From: Hansfordia pulvinata | Lineage: Eukaryota > Ascomycota > Sordariomycetes > Xylariales | Direction of reading: 5' to 3' | Assembly: GCA_006538405.1 (NCBI GenBank) | Contig: BJKQ01000015.1 | Coordinates: 992,001 to 1,056,000, forward strand | DNA: 64,000 nt | Shown: positions 10,935 through 23,428 of the stretch, one piece after another | Numbering within the stretch: the first letter of the stretch is position 1 | Layout: every line of letters starts with the position of its first letter | The notes under the pieces: generated by a model | Databases searched by the model: none | Told to the model about the DNA's origin: nothing | The model's input: the letters and a program-made list of their open reading frames with translations, nothing else | Program-made: the position numbers and the translations under genes

Positions 10935-13900
10935 CTACTCCTCCACCTGGCCGCTCTTGGCCACCACGCGCCGCGCCACAGTCGAGATAGGGGCGCCCCC
11001 ATAATATCAAACACGGCGACCCGGACCTCAAAGTCCCGGCGTATCCAGTTCATCAGGTCCACCGCCATCAGCGAGTCCACCCCGTACGCCGACAGCGGCT
11101 TGCCCGGCTCCACCTCCTCCGTTCCGATCGACATGGCCGTCGCCAGCTTGCCCGCCAGCGCCTCCTGCACCACCTGCGCCTTGTCGCCTTCGCTCTCGGC
11201 CTGCCGGAATAGCTCTGCCGTCGTTCTGCGATCCGCTCCCTGGGCGGCCCCCGTCGATGATCTGGCCTTCGGGTCGTGCGCAAAGTAAGCGAAAAGTGGT
11301 CGCTCTTGCAGCGCGGGGACCGGCCTGCCCTGCGCGAGGGCGTCAGCTGGTGTTCGCAGGCCAAGTAGGACCTGGTCCCCCCTAGTTGTTGGCATTTCCT
11401 TCGAGAAGGAGGCACTCTCCGTGTCATTGGCGGGGTTGCAGACCAGGTCCAGCAGGGCCAGCAGCTCGGCCCCGTCGATCGGGTTGCTGTCGTCGGCCAT
11501 GTGGCGCCGGCTCTGGTATTCGCGGTTCTCGGCGATCATGCCGACGTCCCGCATCCAGCCAATGTCCAGCGCGGTCGCTCTCTGCCCCGTCGCCACGCGA
11601 TGCGCCACCAGCGCGTCCTGGTACGTCGCGCCGCTCGCGTAGTTGGCGCTGCCCATCTGCCCCAGCGTGCCCGCCAGCGACGTCAGCATCACGAAGAAGT
11701 CGAGGTTTCGCGGGAGCAGGCGGTGCAAGTTCCACGACGATCCGATCTTGGCCTGCTGCGCCTGCGCCCACTGCTCGGCCGTCATGTCGCGGAAGAAGGC
11801 ATCCTGGAGCACGGCCGCGGCGTTGATCACGCCCTTCACTGGGGGGAAGCCATGGCTGGGAAGGTGGTTCTTCAGCACTTCCGACACCCTCGCCTCCGAC
11901 GCAGCGTCGCAGCAGGGCGCCGCAATTTGGACGCCCTGGTCGGCGAGCCGCGCGACCAGATCGGCGGCGGCGTCTGACCGGGCGCCAGACCGCGAGAGCA
12001 CGAGCAGGAACCTCGCGCCTTTCTCCACCATCCACTCGAGGATCGCCCGGCCCAGTCCGCCAAAGCCACCAGCCACCAAGTACGTGGCGTTGGCGTCGAA
12101 CCTCCAGGATGCATAGGGTCGTGCCAGATACTACAGACAGAAAGATGTCGCTGTCAGCCGCGTGCTCTTCAGAAGGGCCTGAACCAGCTGGTTCGGGAAT
12201 TGGGAGTCTCGTTTCATCGAGGGGGCTCGAGTGGTAACTTACTGGGACATGATCTTCTGGGTTGGCCTCCAGAATGAATCGATCGTTTCCGCTGCCGTCT
12301 TCGAGCTGGTGTTGCTTGAAAGCTTCTCCTACCTGAGCAAGATTGAACGCCGAAATGGTCGGGAGTCGTCTCTGTCGCTCCCCAGCTATGCTCATTTGAG
12401 AAAAGAGGGACCCGCCATCCATGGAGTCCCAGGACATCCGCTTCTTGGTGGTGGGGAGGTTGAACATGAGTATGTCCATTGCGTCGTCCCAAGGATGTTT
12501 GGTCACAATTGGAACACCGGAAAGTGTAGAGGGGATATCAGACTTGGAGTCCGGGATCGGGTCAAGATAATCTAGGTTGGCAGAACGTAGATTGAACCCC
12601 TTCCTGATAAGCCGTGATGGCACGGTGAAATCTGGCTCGAGATCTGTGTCTTGCTGGGAAGCATCGACTATGACCCCGCCTTCCGCCAAAGCATCACAGG
12701 AGGCCCAAACCTCGTCGTCTACTGGAAGCATGCTGACGATCATCTGCACCCCCTTCCCCTTTGTGGCGTCCATGATAGCATCGAGACAATCGGATTGCTT
12801 GTCGAAAACGCAGGATTCGAGTATGGCGTGGCGCTCCATCAGCATTTTTCTCTGCTCGGGCGTGGAGACCTGGACGAATGTGGTTTTGTTGTGAAATTTC
12901 GTCCGCAGCATTTCGGACCCAATGGCTGCCATCAAGCCGTTGGTGCTCTCGGCGTGAAGAATGAGAACGGTCTCAGCGAATAGTCCAGCCGCAGTAAATA
13001 GCGCGTGGTACGCAACCGATGCTGGCAGCATAAGGGAGGTGGCTTGGTCGAGTGTGACAGACTCGGGGATTTTCTTCACATGAGTGACGGGGGCCCGCGG
13101 GAACTTGCGCATACACCCGCGCGCCATCAGCCATACTCGGTCGCCCGGCTTGAAACCGTCGCATTTCCGGCCCACCTGGGTCACGATCCCGGCGCAGTCG
13201 GTGCCCAGATCACATCCATCATCAAGAGCCCCCTGGGCTTTGCGGACGTCGTCCCGTGTCATGCTCCAGACTTTGGCCTCTATCTCCACCTCGCCGTCGG
13301 ACAATGGTCTTTTGACGTTACCTCTGAAGAACTTCGACTTGTTGTCGGCGATGTCTTCGTCATCGTTACCTTTGAAGTCGTTCTCCCGGAACCTGAACGT
13401 GTCAAAAGCACCGCGTGTGCCCAGCGTCAGCAGGCAATCCCCAGCCTCGCTCCAGGGGATGTCGCGCAACTGTAGTGACATCCCCCGTCCCAGGGTCTCG
13501 TCGCCGGCGACGTCCCGCACTGCACGGGTCGTCTGCAGGACACCGTCCCGGACTATGTATTCGAGCTCCCGAGACTCTGCGCCTCTGGTAGGGCGGAAAG
13601 AGGCTTGAAAGACCATGGAAGCGTGGGTGCAGCTCTCTGCCGGCCCCCAGAAGGGCCTCTCCTCGATGCTCAAGGTGACGGCTCGCAGGTGCGGCTGCTC
13701 GGCCCGGATGGTCCGAAGAAAGCCGGGCATGGCTCCGTACAGTGGGAACTGAGGGTCGCGTTCGGAGGCCGATGTGACCCAGAGCAGATTGGTGGTTCTG
13801 TCGAGGAGATACTTGAGGTTCTCGAAGTCTTCGTCCGTCAGCTGGCTCAGCAGAGGCCGGTGTGCTTCCACGAGCATGATGACGACGTCGTCGACTTGCA

Positions 13901-16900
13901 AGTTGCCCAGCTTGTCCGTGAGCTCGTCCTTGGAGAAGCGCGACGTCACCACCTGTATTTCGGGGAAGCTGTTGAGCCATTCCATCAATAGCCTGGGAAA
14001 GGTTTTTGACTGCGCGAGCTGGTCCGAGTCGGCCACAATAAATGTCCGACGGTGCGGCTTGGGCAGCTGCTCTTCCTCTGTGGGGGCAACCTGGCTGAAT
14101 ATGATGCTCATGCGCTGCCACTTAGGGTCAGGGTGGTCCCGGATGACCATGTCGTTGCCGGTAAATCCGTTGCCGCGTAGACACCTGTCCCAAGACTCCT
14201 CGGAGACGATCGGCGTCATCTGCTTCTGCCGCCATGGTTCCGAGGCCACCCACCACCCGGGCATCAGCCCCCCGAAGAAGTTGGTCACCAGGTCGCGCGG
14301 CCCCACGGCCTCGGGCAGAATGAGGCGTCCGCTGGCCTTCAGCGCGCCGCGCACGTGGCGGATGGTCTGTTCCAGGTCCGGCGTGGCGTGCAGTACGCTT
14401 CCAGCGACCACGACGTCGTATGAGCCCGGCTCAAACCCCTGCGCTATCAGATTCCCGCCAATGTCGAGCGTGCGAAACTGGATTCGCCCCTGAGCCACCA
14501 GTTCGGGCCATCGCGCGGCGGCGTGCTCGAAGAAAGACGGCGAGATATCGGTATAGTGGTACTCGGCGAAGTGGCGGCCGCCCGTCTCGGCCTCGAGCTG
14601 TTGCAAAATACCGATCACGTGGCCTGACACGCCGCCGGTCCCCGAGCCGACCTCGAGGATGCGCAAGGCCGGGTTCTCGTGGGACAGGAGCCGAAGGAAG
14701 CGGCGCAGACGCCCGTCCGCGCAGATGTCGTAAAACAGGTCCGAGTAAAAGCGGTCCGCCAGGCTGTCGGCGAAAATGACCTGCAGCGGATCGATCTCAC
14801 CGGACAGGATTTGGGGCAGCGCGCGTGCGACGACAGTCGGCAGCGTCCATTTCGGCAGGCGCTCCTCGGATTCGTTGAGTAGGGTTGCGAGATCCCCGTC
14901 ACTGAGGTGCATGGCTTGCTCTCGTTGCGAGTCGGGCAGGCAATGAGCGCGGTGCTTGAGCATCGCCAGGTGAGGCGCCAGCGCGCTCGGCACCTTGGTC
15001 TCGTCCAGGCCGTCCAGAGCGCGGATCATGGCGGCCTCGAGCACAAAGTCGAGCAACTCGAACTTGTCACTTATCGTTGGGTCGATCCCGACGAATGTGT
15101 TGACCTGGCAGAACGTTTGCAGAGTGTCGTGGTGGAGAAGGTCAAGTTGCGGCAGCGTCTCCAGGGCGTATAGGAGCTTCTTGTCGCTATTGCTGTTTCT
15201 ACTGTCGTCTGCCAGCTTCTGCGCGACGGGGGACGAGACCGCTTTCTTCACCGTACACAAGACGAAGCCGGCGTCCGTCACCGCAAACAAGGAGCCCTTT
15301 TCCCCGGCGCCGACGTCGAGCGGCGAGGTCCTGGCGTCTCCGGTCGCGCACCATTCGATACGGCGGGTGGAAGGACCTTGCCATCCAGAGGCGGAGAACC
15401 ACGCTTCCTCCACCCGTACCGGCACGTTGGCAGCTGCCTGCTGGCCCTCGCTAAGTCGCAGAACTTGGAAGCACGCGTCTAGAACGGTTGGATGCACCAG
15501 GCTTGTTGTGGAGAGGCCGGGATTCGTCACGTCCACGCTGGCGATAGCAGTGTTGCGGCCGTTCCAGCGAGCGTCCCTCAGACTTTGGAACCACTCTCCG
15601 TACTCGATTCCCTGCTCCGAGATGTTGTGGTAAAAGTCGGCAGAGTGAACGGGGAGTGCGCACCGTGCCTTTGCCTCCTCAAAGGAGTTCAGTGAGTCCT
15701 TTGTTTTTGCCTCCCGGTCCGAGTTGCTGCACTCGACCTCGACCGTGCCTGTGAAGCATTCCGTCCACACGTCCGATTCGGACGAGTACGTGAAGATAGC
15801 CGCTTCGAACAGAGTAGGGCCGCAATCTCCGTCTTGCTGCCTCTTGACGGGCCGGAGCTCCAACTGGACCTCGATCCGAGACTCCCAATTTGTGGCGACG
15901 GTGATTGGGCGCAGGATCTCGGCTCTTGCAATGGAAAAGCCAGTTACTTGTCTATCTTTGGGAATCATCTCATGCGCAGCTTCCATGGCCATGATCATCA
16001 TCCCGGCTGCGGGGTACAGTATGGTACCACTGACCTGTGTCACTCATTGTCAGCAGTTGTTGTGAGAGCCATGGAGCCTGAGAAAACTTACCACATGCTG
16101 GCTGATCCAAGGGGCCGAGTCGGCGGTAAGGAACTTTCTCCACCTGGGACGTAAAGGGTTCCAGTCGGAAACTCGGACCCCAAGAGTCTCACCAGAGACC
16201 TTCACGCGGTGTCGGTACGACCGACTCTGTCGAGGCTCGGACCAGTACTTGGTGGCGTGGTCAAACGGGTACTTGGGGCAGTTTACGAGGAAGGCTTTCT
16301 CTTGGATGCTCTGTTGGTTCACGGCTGTGATGTCGACATTGTGGCCTTGACAAAACAAAGTCCCTGCAAGATCAAGGATAGTCTGGACAGCGGGTTGCGA
16401 CCGAATGAGCGTTAAGTTGTACCGAAGCTGCTGCTTGATCGCATCGCACTTTTCGAAGGTGTCTTTGACTGGCCTGCTCAGGGCCGGGTGTGGGCCAACC
16501 TCGACCAGATTGGTGGATGGGAAGTCCTGGGCCATATTGCGGACGGCGTCGGCGAACTGGACGGGAGCGATCATGTTGCGCACCCAGTACTGAGCCGTGG
16601 CCAGCTCCGAGTGCCCGATCAGGTCGCCCGTTACTGACGACATGACGGCAACGGTGTTGCGTTCCTTGTCGGTTTCGGGAAATCGGCGGTGCAGCTTCCC
16701 CAGTTTGCTCAGCAACTCGAGGTACGTGCTTGAGACGGCTTTCATGAAGGGTGAGTGATAGGGAACGCCCGTCTTCAGCTTGCGCGCAAAGATGCCGTTT
16801 TGCTCGGCCTTGGCGTTGATCTTGTCGATTGAGATCTCGGGGCCTGACAGGGTGCAGTTAAGAGGGCTGTTGATGCACGCCAGCGAAACGTCGGCTCCCG

Positions 16901-19601
16901 AAGAGACCCCGAGCGCTTCGGCTACATAGTCGTCAACTTTCTCGGGGGGCAGATTGATGGACAGCATGGCGCCAGGCCTGGCGGCAGAAGCCCGCTTCAA
17001 TGACCCGGCGACCTCACCGCGCAAGTATGCCACCTTGGCTGCTGAATCAAGTGACAGAGCCCCGGCGGCATATCTGGAATCACGTCAGCGTATTCTATTC
17101 CGAGGTTATTCCTATCATGACTTACGCAGCAGCAATCTCACCCGACGAGTGGCCCACAACCGCGGCCGGAATGATGTTGAACGACTCCAAGAGGTCAACA
17201 AGCCCAATCTGGATCGCCGTTGTGAGTGGCTGGCTGTACTGCGGCTCGTCAATGTTACCCATCAAGGCGTCTACATATTAATCACCAGTCAGCTCCCGAG
17301 CTTTAGTCTAGGACGCGGGAAATGGATGGAACTTGCCCAAGATGCTCCATTCGCACCCGACAGAGCGGAACGCCCCCTCCACCTTTTCCAGTGAGGCACG
17401 GAACACGGGAAACGAGACAAGGTCGCGCCCCATTTCGGTATACTGCGCCCCCTGGCCCGTGAAGACGAAGGCAAGCGTCGCGTTGGCTGCGCTCTTGACT
17501 GGCTTAGAGATTCGGAGCTCTTCGTGTTCGGGCCCGGTGATGCCGTCGGGGCCGCTGGGCATCGTTGCAAAGGACCGCCACGCCATCCGGCTCCGTCGCC
17601 CGCCCAGGGTCAATGCGAGCTTGCCAAGCTGCGCCGGGTGGCCGGACACCTGGGCACGGTGGAAGGCTTCGTAGCTGTCTGCCATGCGGGCCGCGGCCTT
17701 GGCGTCGGCCGCGCTCCAGACTAGCAGCCTCGGAAGAGCTGTGTCCGCAGCGGTCAGGTATTCCATGGGCACGGTCTCGGGCTCGGTAGCTCCATTGCGC
17801 CCGTTTGTGAGGCTCGTTTCGCCATTGCTCTGGGCTTGAGGTTGTATCGCGGTGCAGTGAATCCCCTTGAGGCCTCGTTCCTGCAAGTAGTGAAGTGCGT
17901 CATCCAAGCAGACGTGTGCGTTGGAACCCCCGTAACCAAAGGAATTGACCGAGATGCGGCGAAGGCCAGACGAAGGCCACGGTACGCTCTGCGTTGGGAC
18001 CTGGGATGCTGTTAGCTGCTCACCCGAGTTGGTTGGTTCGGACTGTGCCTCCTCACATCTATGTGCAGGGATTCTGCGTCAATGGCAGGGTTGATACGCT
18101 CGAAGAGGGCGGCAGGGGGAATCACGCCCCTTTCGAGGATGACTGGGCACGGGAATCAGTCGCTCTTCTTAAATATTGAGTACAAGGCCTATATAAGTAA
18201 GGGGGACCTACGAATGCACTTGACAATGCTGGCGAGGCCGCTGGCGCCCTCGAGATGGCCCAGGTTGGCCTTGACAGAGGAGCTTTAGCCTTGTTAGTCG
18301 ACGAGTCGGGTTGGAAATGGGTGTCCGAAATAGACTTGACAGGGGACTCACACGTAGAGAGGTTCAGCTCCCGATCTATGCTCTTGGAAGACCTTCCCGA
18401 TCGCATTCATCTCGATCGGGTCGCCAACAGGGGTGCCCGTCCCTATCTGCGGTCAGCTGTGCCCTGGGTACGGGTATTCCTCGACCCAACTCGGTACCCA
18501 TCCCGGAGATAAGTTAGCTTACCGTGAGCCTCGACGTATCTGGTCCTAGCCATGTCTAGACCCGCCTGCTTGTATACGTGGCGAATGAGATTTTGCTGAG
18601 ATTCGCTGCTGGGCTGCGTCAAAACCGGCGTCTTGCCGTCCTGGTTTGAACCGGTAGCCCGGATCACGGCCCGAATCATGTTGCCGTCCCGGACGGCGTC
18701 GGCGACGGGCTTGAGTACCAATGCGATGATACCCTCGCCGCGTGCGTAGCCGTTGGCGCGGTGGTCGAAGCTATAGCACTTGCTGTCCGGCGAGAGGAAG
18801 TTCTGGTCTGACAGCATTTGAAAGCCCGACGGGTCTAGGAGCAAATTGGCTCCGGTGATCAAAGCCTGGCAGACGCGGAGGGTCTATTAACAACTGTGGG
18901 CCAGAAGGGTGCTTCATAGCAAAGATGTCACTCACACAAGACGAATCGCCGCTGTTGATACTCTTGCAGGCCATATCTAAGGCCGACATGCCGCTCGAGC
19001 AAGCCGTGTTGACGTGGATGCTGGGCCCCCGAAGGTCGAAGTACCAGCTGACCCGGTTAGCCATCATAGACGCGACAGCACTTCCGGTGGCGGCCATGCG
19101 CTCAATGTCGTCGGGATCAGCAGCCAGAAGCTTGGAAAAGTCCTCCATCATGGAAGCTGAGAATACAGAGGTCTTGGAGCCGCGCAAGGCCTCCACGGGC
19201 ATGCCGGCATTCTCGAAAGCCTGGTAGGAGTTCTCCAGAGTCCAGCGGTGCATGGGGTCCATGGAACGAGCCTCTTTGGCAGTGATGGAGAAGAACGGCG
19301 CGTCAAAGGCCCCGGCGTCCTCGTTGATGTAGTGGCCGCCACGTGCCACATACTGCAAGACAGGTGCATCAGTGGACTGTTTTTCTCCTTTCATGAATCA
19401 TGGTAAAGGAGCATTGGATGGACATACCTTGTGATCAGCATTGCTGACAAACGAGCTCACATCGATCCTCGAGCTCGGCGAGTCGGTGCTGAGATTCCTC
19501 CCTTGCTCGAGCGCCTCCCAGAAGCTGGCATCGTCATTCACATCTTGAGGCAGCCGGAAAGCATAGCCGACAATGGCAATGTCTGTGCTTGACGGCCCCA
19601 T
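10935..19601 (-). CDS. Highly reducing polyketide synthase KS-AT-DH-MT-ER-KR-ACP
   Basis: Iterative type I PKS of 2653 residues that builds a reduced, C-methylated polyketide from malonyl-CoA. Eleven exons: 19601-19428, 19352-18936, 18865-18523, 18442-18352, 18282-18212, 18142-18057, 18000-17337, 17270-17126, 17073-16092, 16034-12243, 12130-10935. KS: TACSSG (Cys176), VEAHG (His311), [10 protein letters not shown] (His351). AT: GHSSGE (nucleophile Ser657). [12 protein letters not shown] (His990) and LDACFQ (Asp1177). [11 protein letters not shown] near 1450. ER from about 1790, but its nucleotide site reads [13 protein letters not shown] near 2018, lacking the usual GGVGQA, so it may be inactive. 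[11 protein letters not shown] near 2273. ACP: GVDSL, Ser near 2609. The intron in the AT begins with a GC donor (17336). One base seems lost in the C5 run 10996-11000; without it the frame overruns the expected stop at 10935. No thioesterase or reductive release domain follows the ACP. The product is unknown. Confidence 0.95.
17271..17336 (-). other. GC-AG intron in the PKS AT domain
   Basis: The only phase-consistent way to join SVGCEWSIL to [11 protein letters not shown] uses donor GCAAGT and acceptor TATGTAG. GC-AG introns are a known minority class. The intron is 66 bp; reading through it meets a stop codon. Confidence 0.8.
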
Positions 19602-21800
19602 AGTCGCGAGTCCTGAAGTGTCAGGCTTTCGGGTGTCCCGTTTTGCAAGGGTCGTTCAGGTGATGCAATTGGGTTCCAGCGGGATGGATAGGCCGCAGTT
19701 GACGCGGTCTTGGTCGAGCCGAGGTGGTATCTTCTAGTGAAAGCTTGCAGGTTGCCCTACATCGATATCTCTACGGGTTAATTTTGAGGAGCAGATTCCG
19801 AAGAGAACGGCAAGGGACTCGAGTCTTAATAGAGGGAAGAGAAAACAAACAAAAAGAAAGAAGGCTCTGCTTTCTTTTCCTTCTTTTCACCGTGGCCCCT
19901 CACTCAAAGTTACTCCGAACGACCCCATGCTATTCTCTTCCGTTCTCGTCACGTTGCTAGCCGGGACTACCGCGTTGGACGTCAAGCATGTGGGCAGGCC
20001 TTTCTGCGTTCTTGCTGGCCTTTGCTGCCACCGGGACAGGGGACCTTGATACCGCATATCTCCCTCGTCTTCTGGTTCGCCGGACTTGGCCAGATGGTCG
20101 GATATGCACCCCGATGGAGGAGCCCGATGTTACAATGCTAGAAAGAAGTCGCGGTTTGTGCGTAGTCGCTGCTGGCGTGGTTGCTTGCCGCTGCTTGAGG
20201 GGGGGTCGTTTGCTATGCTCTGCGCTGTTCTGGCCTGGCCTGGCCTAGCGTTTGATAGGGGGCTCTGTCTAGGCACGAGCGAACCGGAGCTGAGGCTACC
20301 CAACTGCAGTAAGTGTCGCGGCCGACGATGTGGAGGCAGGGCAGCATCGGACGGACAAGCAAGAGGCAAGCCCCTTGCACGATGTAGGTGGTGGCAGGGA
20401 TCTGAGGCGTGTCAGATTGGCGGAAGACGGATCGAATGTGACGTCGGACTTGTCGAGACCAGTCTAGCTGGGTCAAGTAGGTGAGGTAGATATGCACCAT
20501 CAAGGCTCTCTCTGCGAAGTTGAACGGGGACGAGAACCCACCAGACGCGTACGAGCCCACGGTTCGGTGTTTGTGCGTCCTCGGGAAGGGTGGCCTTGCA
20601 GTAGTCCGGTCTGGCTGAACCGGGTCGGTGGGCAAACTCGGAGACTGTGGGCCGGAGAGGGCCCGGCTACCAGTATAGCCATCATCGCCCGAGACCTACT
20701 CGGGTAAGAGTTGCACGGAGTTTCAAGTGTGAAGCGCCGAAGCAAATAGGCGAATTGGATCCGAGCGAGAAATCATGTAGAAGGAAGGGTCACCCTGTCG
20801 GCGGCAACGAGCCACCACGTCCATCCACTGCTTCCAATACCCCTCTTTCCGCGGTGGTGCCTTCCGCCCGAGAGCCAACCAGGGCTCGAATAACAAGGCA
20901 GGCACTGTTTGCTCGGAAGGAAGGCACGACTGTCACTACACGTAGGCATGGGGCACAAGGGCAAATCTGGGCCTGGCAGACGGAATCGAACTGACTGGGA
21001 ATCCCTCCTTTTCTACCGCATCAGTGCTACGGTCAGACCCATCATTTCTATTTCACCTGTTCAATCTGCCTCAGTCCCAGGTGTTTCGGTCTTGACTACA
21101 TGTATCGGTATTGGATTCTCATTACTACCTGCGTAGGTATTCCGGGTATCGAGCAGCTTCGCAGCACGCCTCTTTCTCAAAACAACGGAATATCTCCTGG
21201 GCGCTTCAACTGTTGCCTCTGATGTGCGCCCCCCCGCCCCTTCCGTTCTGATACACAATAGCCCACAATCCGATGGTAGGGATCAGGGATGCCCCGCCCT
21301 ACATACAAACACAAGAAATAGTGCAGCAGCCGATGGAGAGACCCCGTCCCCTCCCTGTCCCTTTTCACCCCGGACGATGTCGCGGCAAGTCGCGTACGAG
21401 TATCGACGACCGCCAAAAAGCAAACCTGCGGACTTTTTATATACCAGTGCCATATCAAATTCGGCCGGGGAGTTCCACTCCCTGACTCTACCTTGCTCGT
21501 GCCGCCTCTTCGACCCTGGCCGCCGCGCCGCGGAACCTTGATGCTTGCAACCTGGGGTCGGCAGACAAGGTTGGCGATGGATGCTAACCCGTCGCCGTAT
21601 CCACACCTGGCACGTGGGCACACGCGCGCGGGCGCGAGGTCCTTCTGCCCTTGATCTTTTTTTTTCTCCTTTCCTGTTTCTGGGGGCACCCCCGGACTCA
21701 CACAAACACAAGACCAACTGACTACCAGCCAGAAGGCAGGCCCCGACACGATGTGACCAGCGACCGGTGTGATCTGGGCTGGGGGGAGGAGGGGACTTGC
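19602..21800. other. Intergenic, PKS promoter side
   Basis: About 2.2 kb lies upstream of the PKS start and downstream of the SAT4-type gene. No convincing coding frame is present. One TACGAGTA copy lies at 21395. The sequence should hold the PKS promoter; I cannot name a regulator site. A tRNA B-box-like string near 20978 on the minus strand was tested and rejected. Confidence 0.55.
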
Positions 21801-23428
21801 TCATCTTGCCCAGCCGGCCTTGTAGTCGGATGCTACATCGCCGCCGCGAGCGCTGCCCCGGTCGCTCCGTGCGTCGGCTGTGACCATGATCTGGGTGGTC
21901 CTCGTGATGCCGGGGTGTTGCTGCTGCTTCTGCTGATGGTGCTTCTGCTGCTGCTGGTGCAGGTTCTCCAACGACACGGAAGCGGCCGACTTGGACATGG
22001 AGTTGAGCCCGATCGTGTCCTCGTCGAGCTTGTGGTACGCATCGACGTGCGAGGACAGCCCCCCTCTGGACGGCACGCTATTTCCGGTCCCGTAGTAGCC
22101 CAGTTTGCTGTTCGACTTGGTCGTCACCTTCATGCCGAGGCGCCGCTTGACCCGGTGAATGACGCCCGTCTCCTTGAGGATCTTGGGGATCGTGGGCACG
22201 CACGTGATGAAGAAGCCGCACGTCATCTCGCCCGCGGCCCAGAAGCCCAGGGGCCCCATGTTGTAGGTGGCGTCGGCCGACTGCCCAAAGGCCACGGTCG
22301 CGTACATGCGGAAGGCGGCGCTTATGCAAGCCCTGCGAGTTCAAGTCGAGGCAACGGTCAGTTACGAGTAGGTACGGTAGGTATGTTTCGTCTGTGTGGA
22401 TTTCTTCTCTCCTTTTCTCCATGTTTCTGCACTGTCGGACATCCACTTACAGCAGTCCCAGGCCAAATATCAAGGCCACCCCGAGCCGCTTCTTCCACGA
22501 CATCTGCAGCGTCCAAATGATGCGCTGGGGCAGCAGGAAGATGACAATGTCCGAGGCCAGGTGGATCGAGGCCGAGGTGACCTGGATGGGGTAGAGGCTG
22601 AAGCACTGGCGGTCGAGGATGGTGAAGTCCCAGATCCCTGCGTGCGGTCGGCACTGGAGGTTCATGGCGATGAGGATGGCGACGCCCGACACGGCCTGGA
22701 CGCCGATGACGAACATGCACCCCCACCAGAACGGGTTGCCGGCGCGGTTGCCCGACACGAACATGCGGGTCCACTCGACGAGGATCGTGATCTTGAGCAG
22801 CGGCAGCACGATGCTATACATGACGCCGAAGATGAAGATCCACTGCGGTAGGTGGTTTTTGTCAGCAGGTGGCGGCGAGAGAAGCCACACAGATGATTGT
22901 TTTCTCGGCTGGCGGAAGGACTCACGTATGTCAGCGGAATCAACTCACGAAGCCGCACGTTCCACTGGTGAATGAACCAGCCGGGACTCAGTGTCAGAGC
23001 GATGAGTGCCCATATCCCGCCCCAGAAGAGACCGTACGCAATCAATATTAACGCTTTGCATCTGGTGTCAGCTTCAAGAACGATTATCTCGGCGATGAAT
23101 CGAGAACCCGTGGCAGCGACGAGATGTGCCTTGCAGAAATGTGAACGGGGCTCTCACCTTCTTCCAACTGGAACTTTTTCATCAAGTAGACCCGAGCATA
23201 GCCACGAACGCCTGAAACCGCGGGAATTCGTGTTAGTCCGAGTGGTCTGCCCAGTAACTCAACAACAACAACAACAGCAACAATGACCACCCCCTTACCT
23301 AAACACAAAGTGCTGACAATAACGCAGATGGATATAACAGCCCACGCAATTTCGTTCTGGTTGGGTGGGTTGACGAGGTTGGGGATCACGCCGTTGGGTG
23401 GCTCCAGGCCGGGACCGTCGGGATCCAT
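21801..23428 (-). CDS. SAT4/rhodopsin-domain integral membrane protein (PTH11-like)
   Basis: Seven-helix plasma-membrane protein of the fungal rhodopsin/SAT4 family (Pfam group that includes PTH11-like receptors); function generally unknown. Five exons: 23428-23299, 23211-23158, 23053-22926, 22842-22451, 22332-21801; phases close at 411 residues. Helices are visible at EIAWAVISICVIVSTLCLG, ALILIAYGLFWGGIWALIAL, WIFIFGVMYSIVLPLLKITI, WWGCMFVIGVQAVSGVAILI, and the last ones in exons 4-5. The family block LQCRPHAGIWDF and the following single Cys region (DRQCFS) are typical, as is the LPQRIIW segment after helix 5. The cytosolic tail has a His/Gln tract (QQQQKHHQQKQQQHP) and many Ser, so phosphorylation is plausible. 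SAT4-type genes often sit near biosynthetic genes, but their role there is unclear. The acceptor of intron 2 reads AAAG. Confidence 0.86.

Noticed and set aside
12131..12242. Apparent frameshift between ER and KR domains of the PKS
   Set aside because: A normal intron with donor GTAAGT and acceptor CTGTAG restores the frame exactly, unlike the homopolymer slips.
20965..21050. tRNA-like gene on the minus strand with a TTCGATTCC box and a possible 7-bp acceptor stem
   Set aside because: The T stem has two mismatches, no anticodon stem forms, and the D loop lacks the GG pair.
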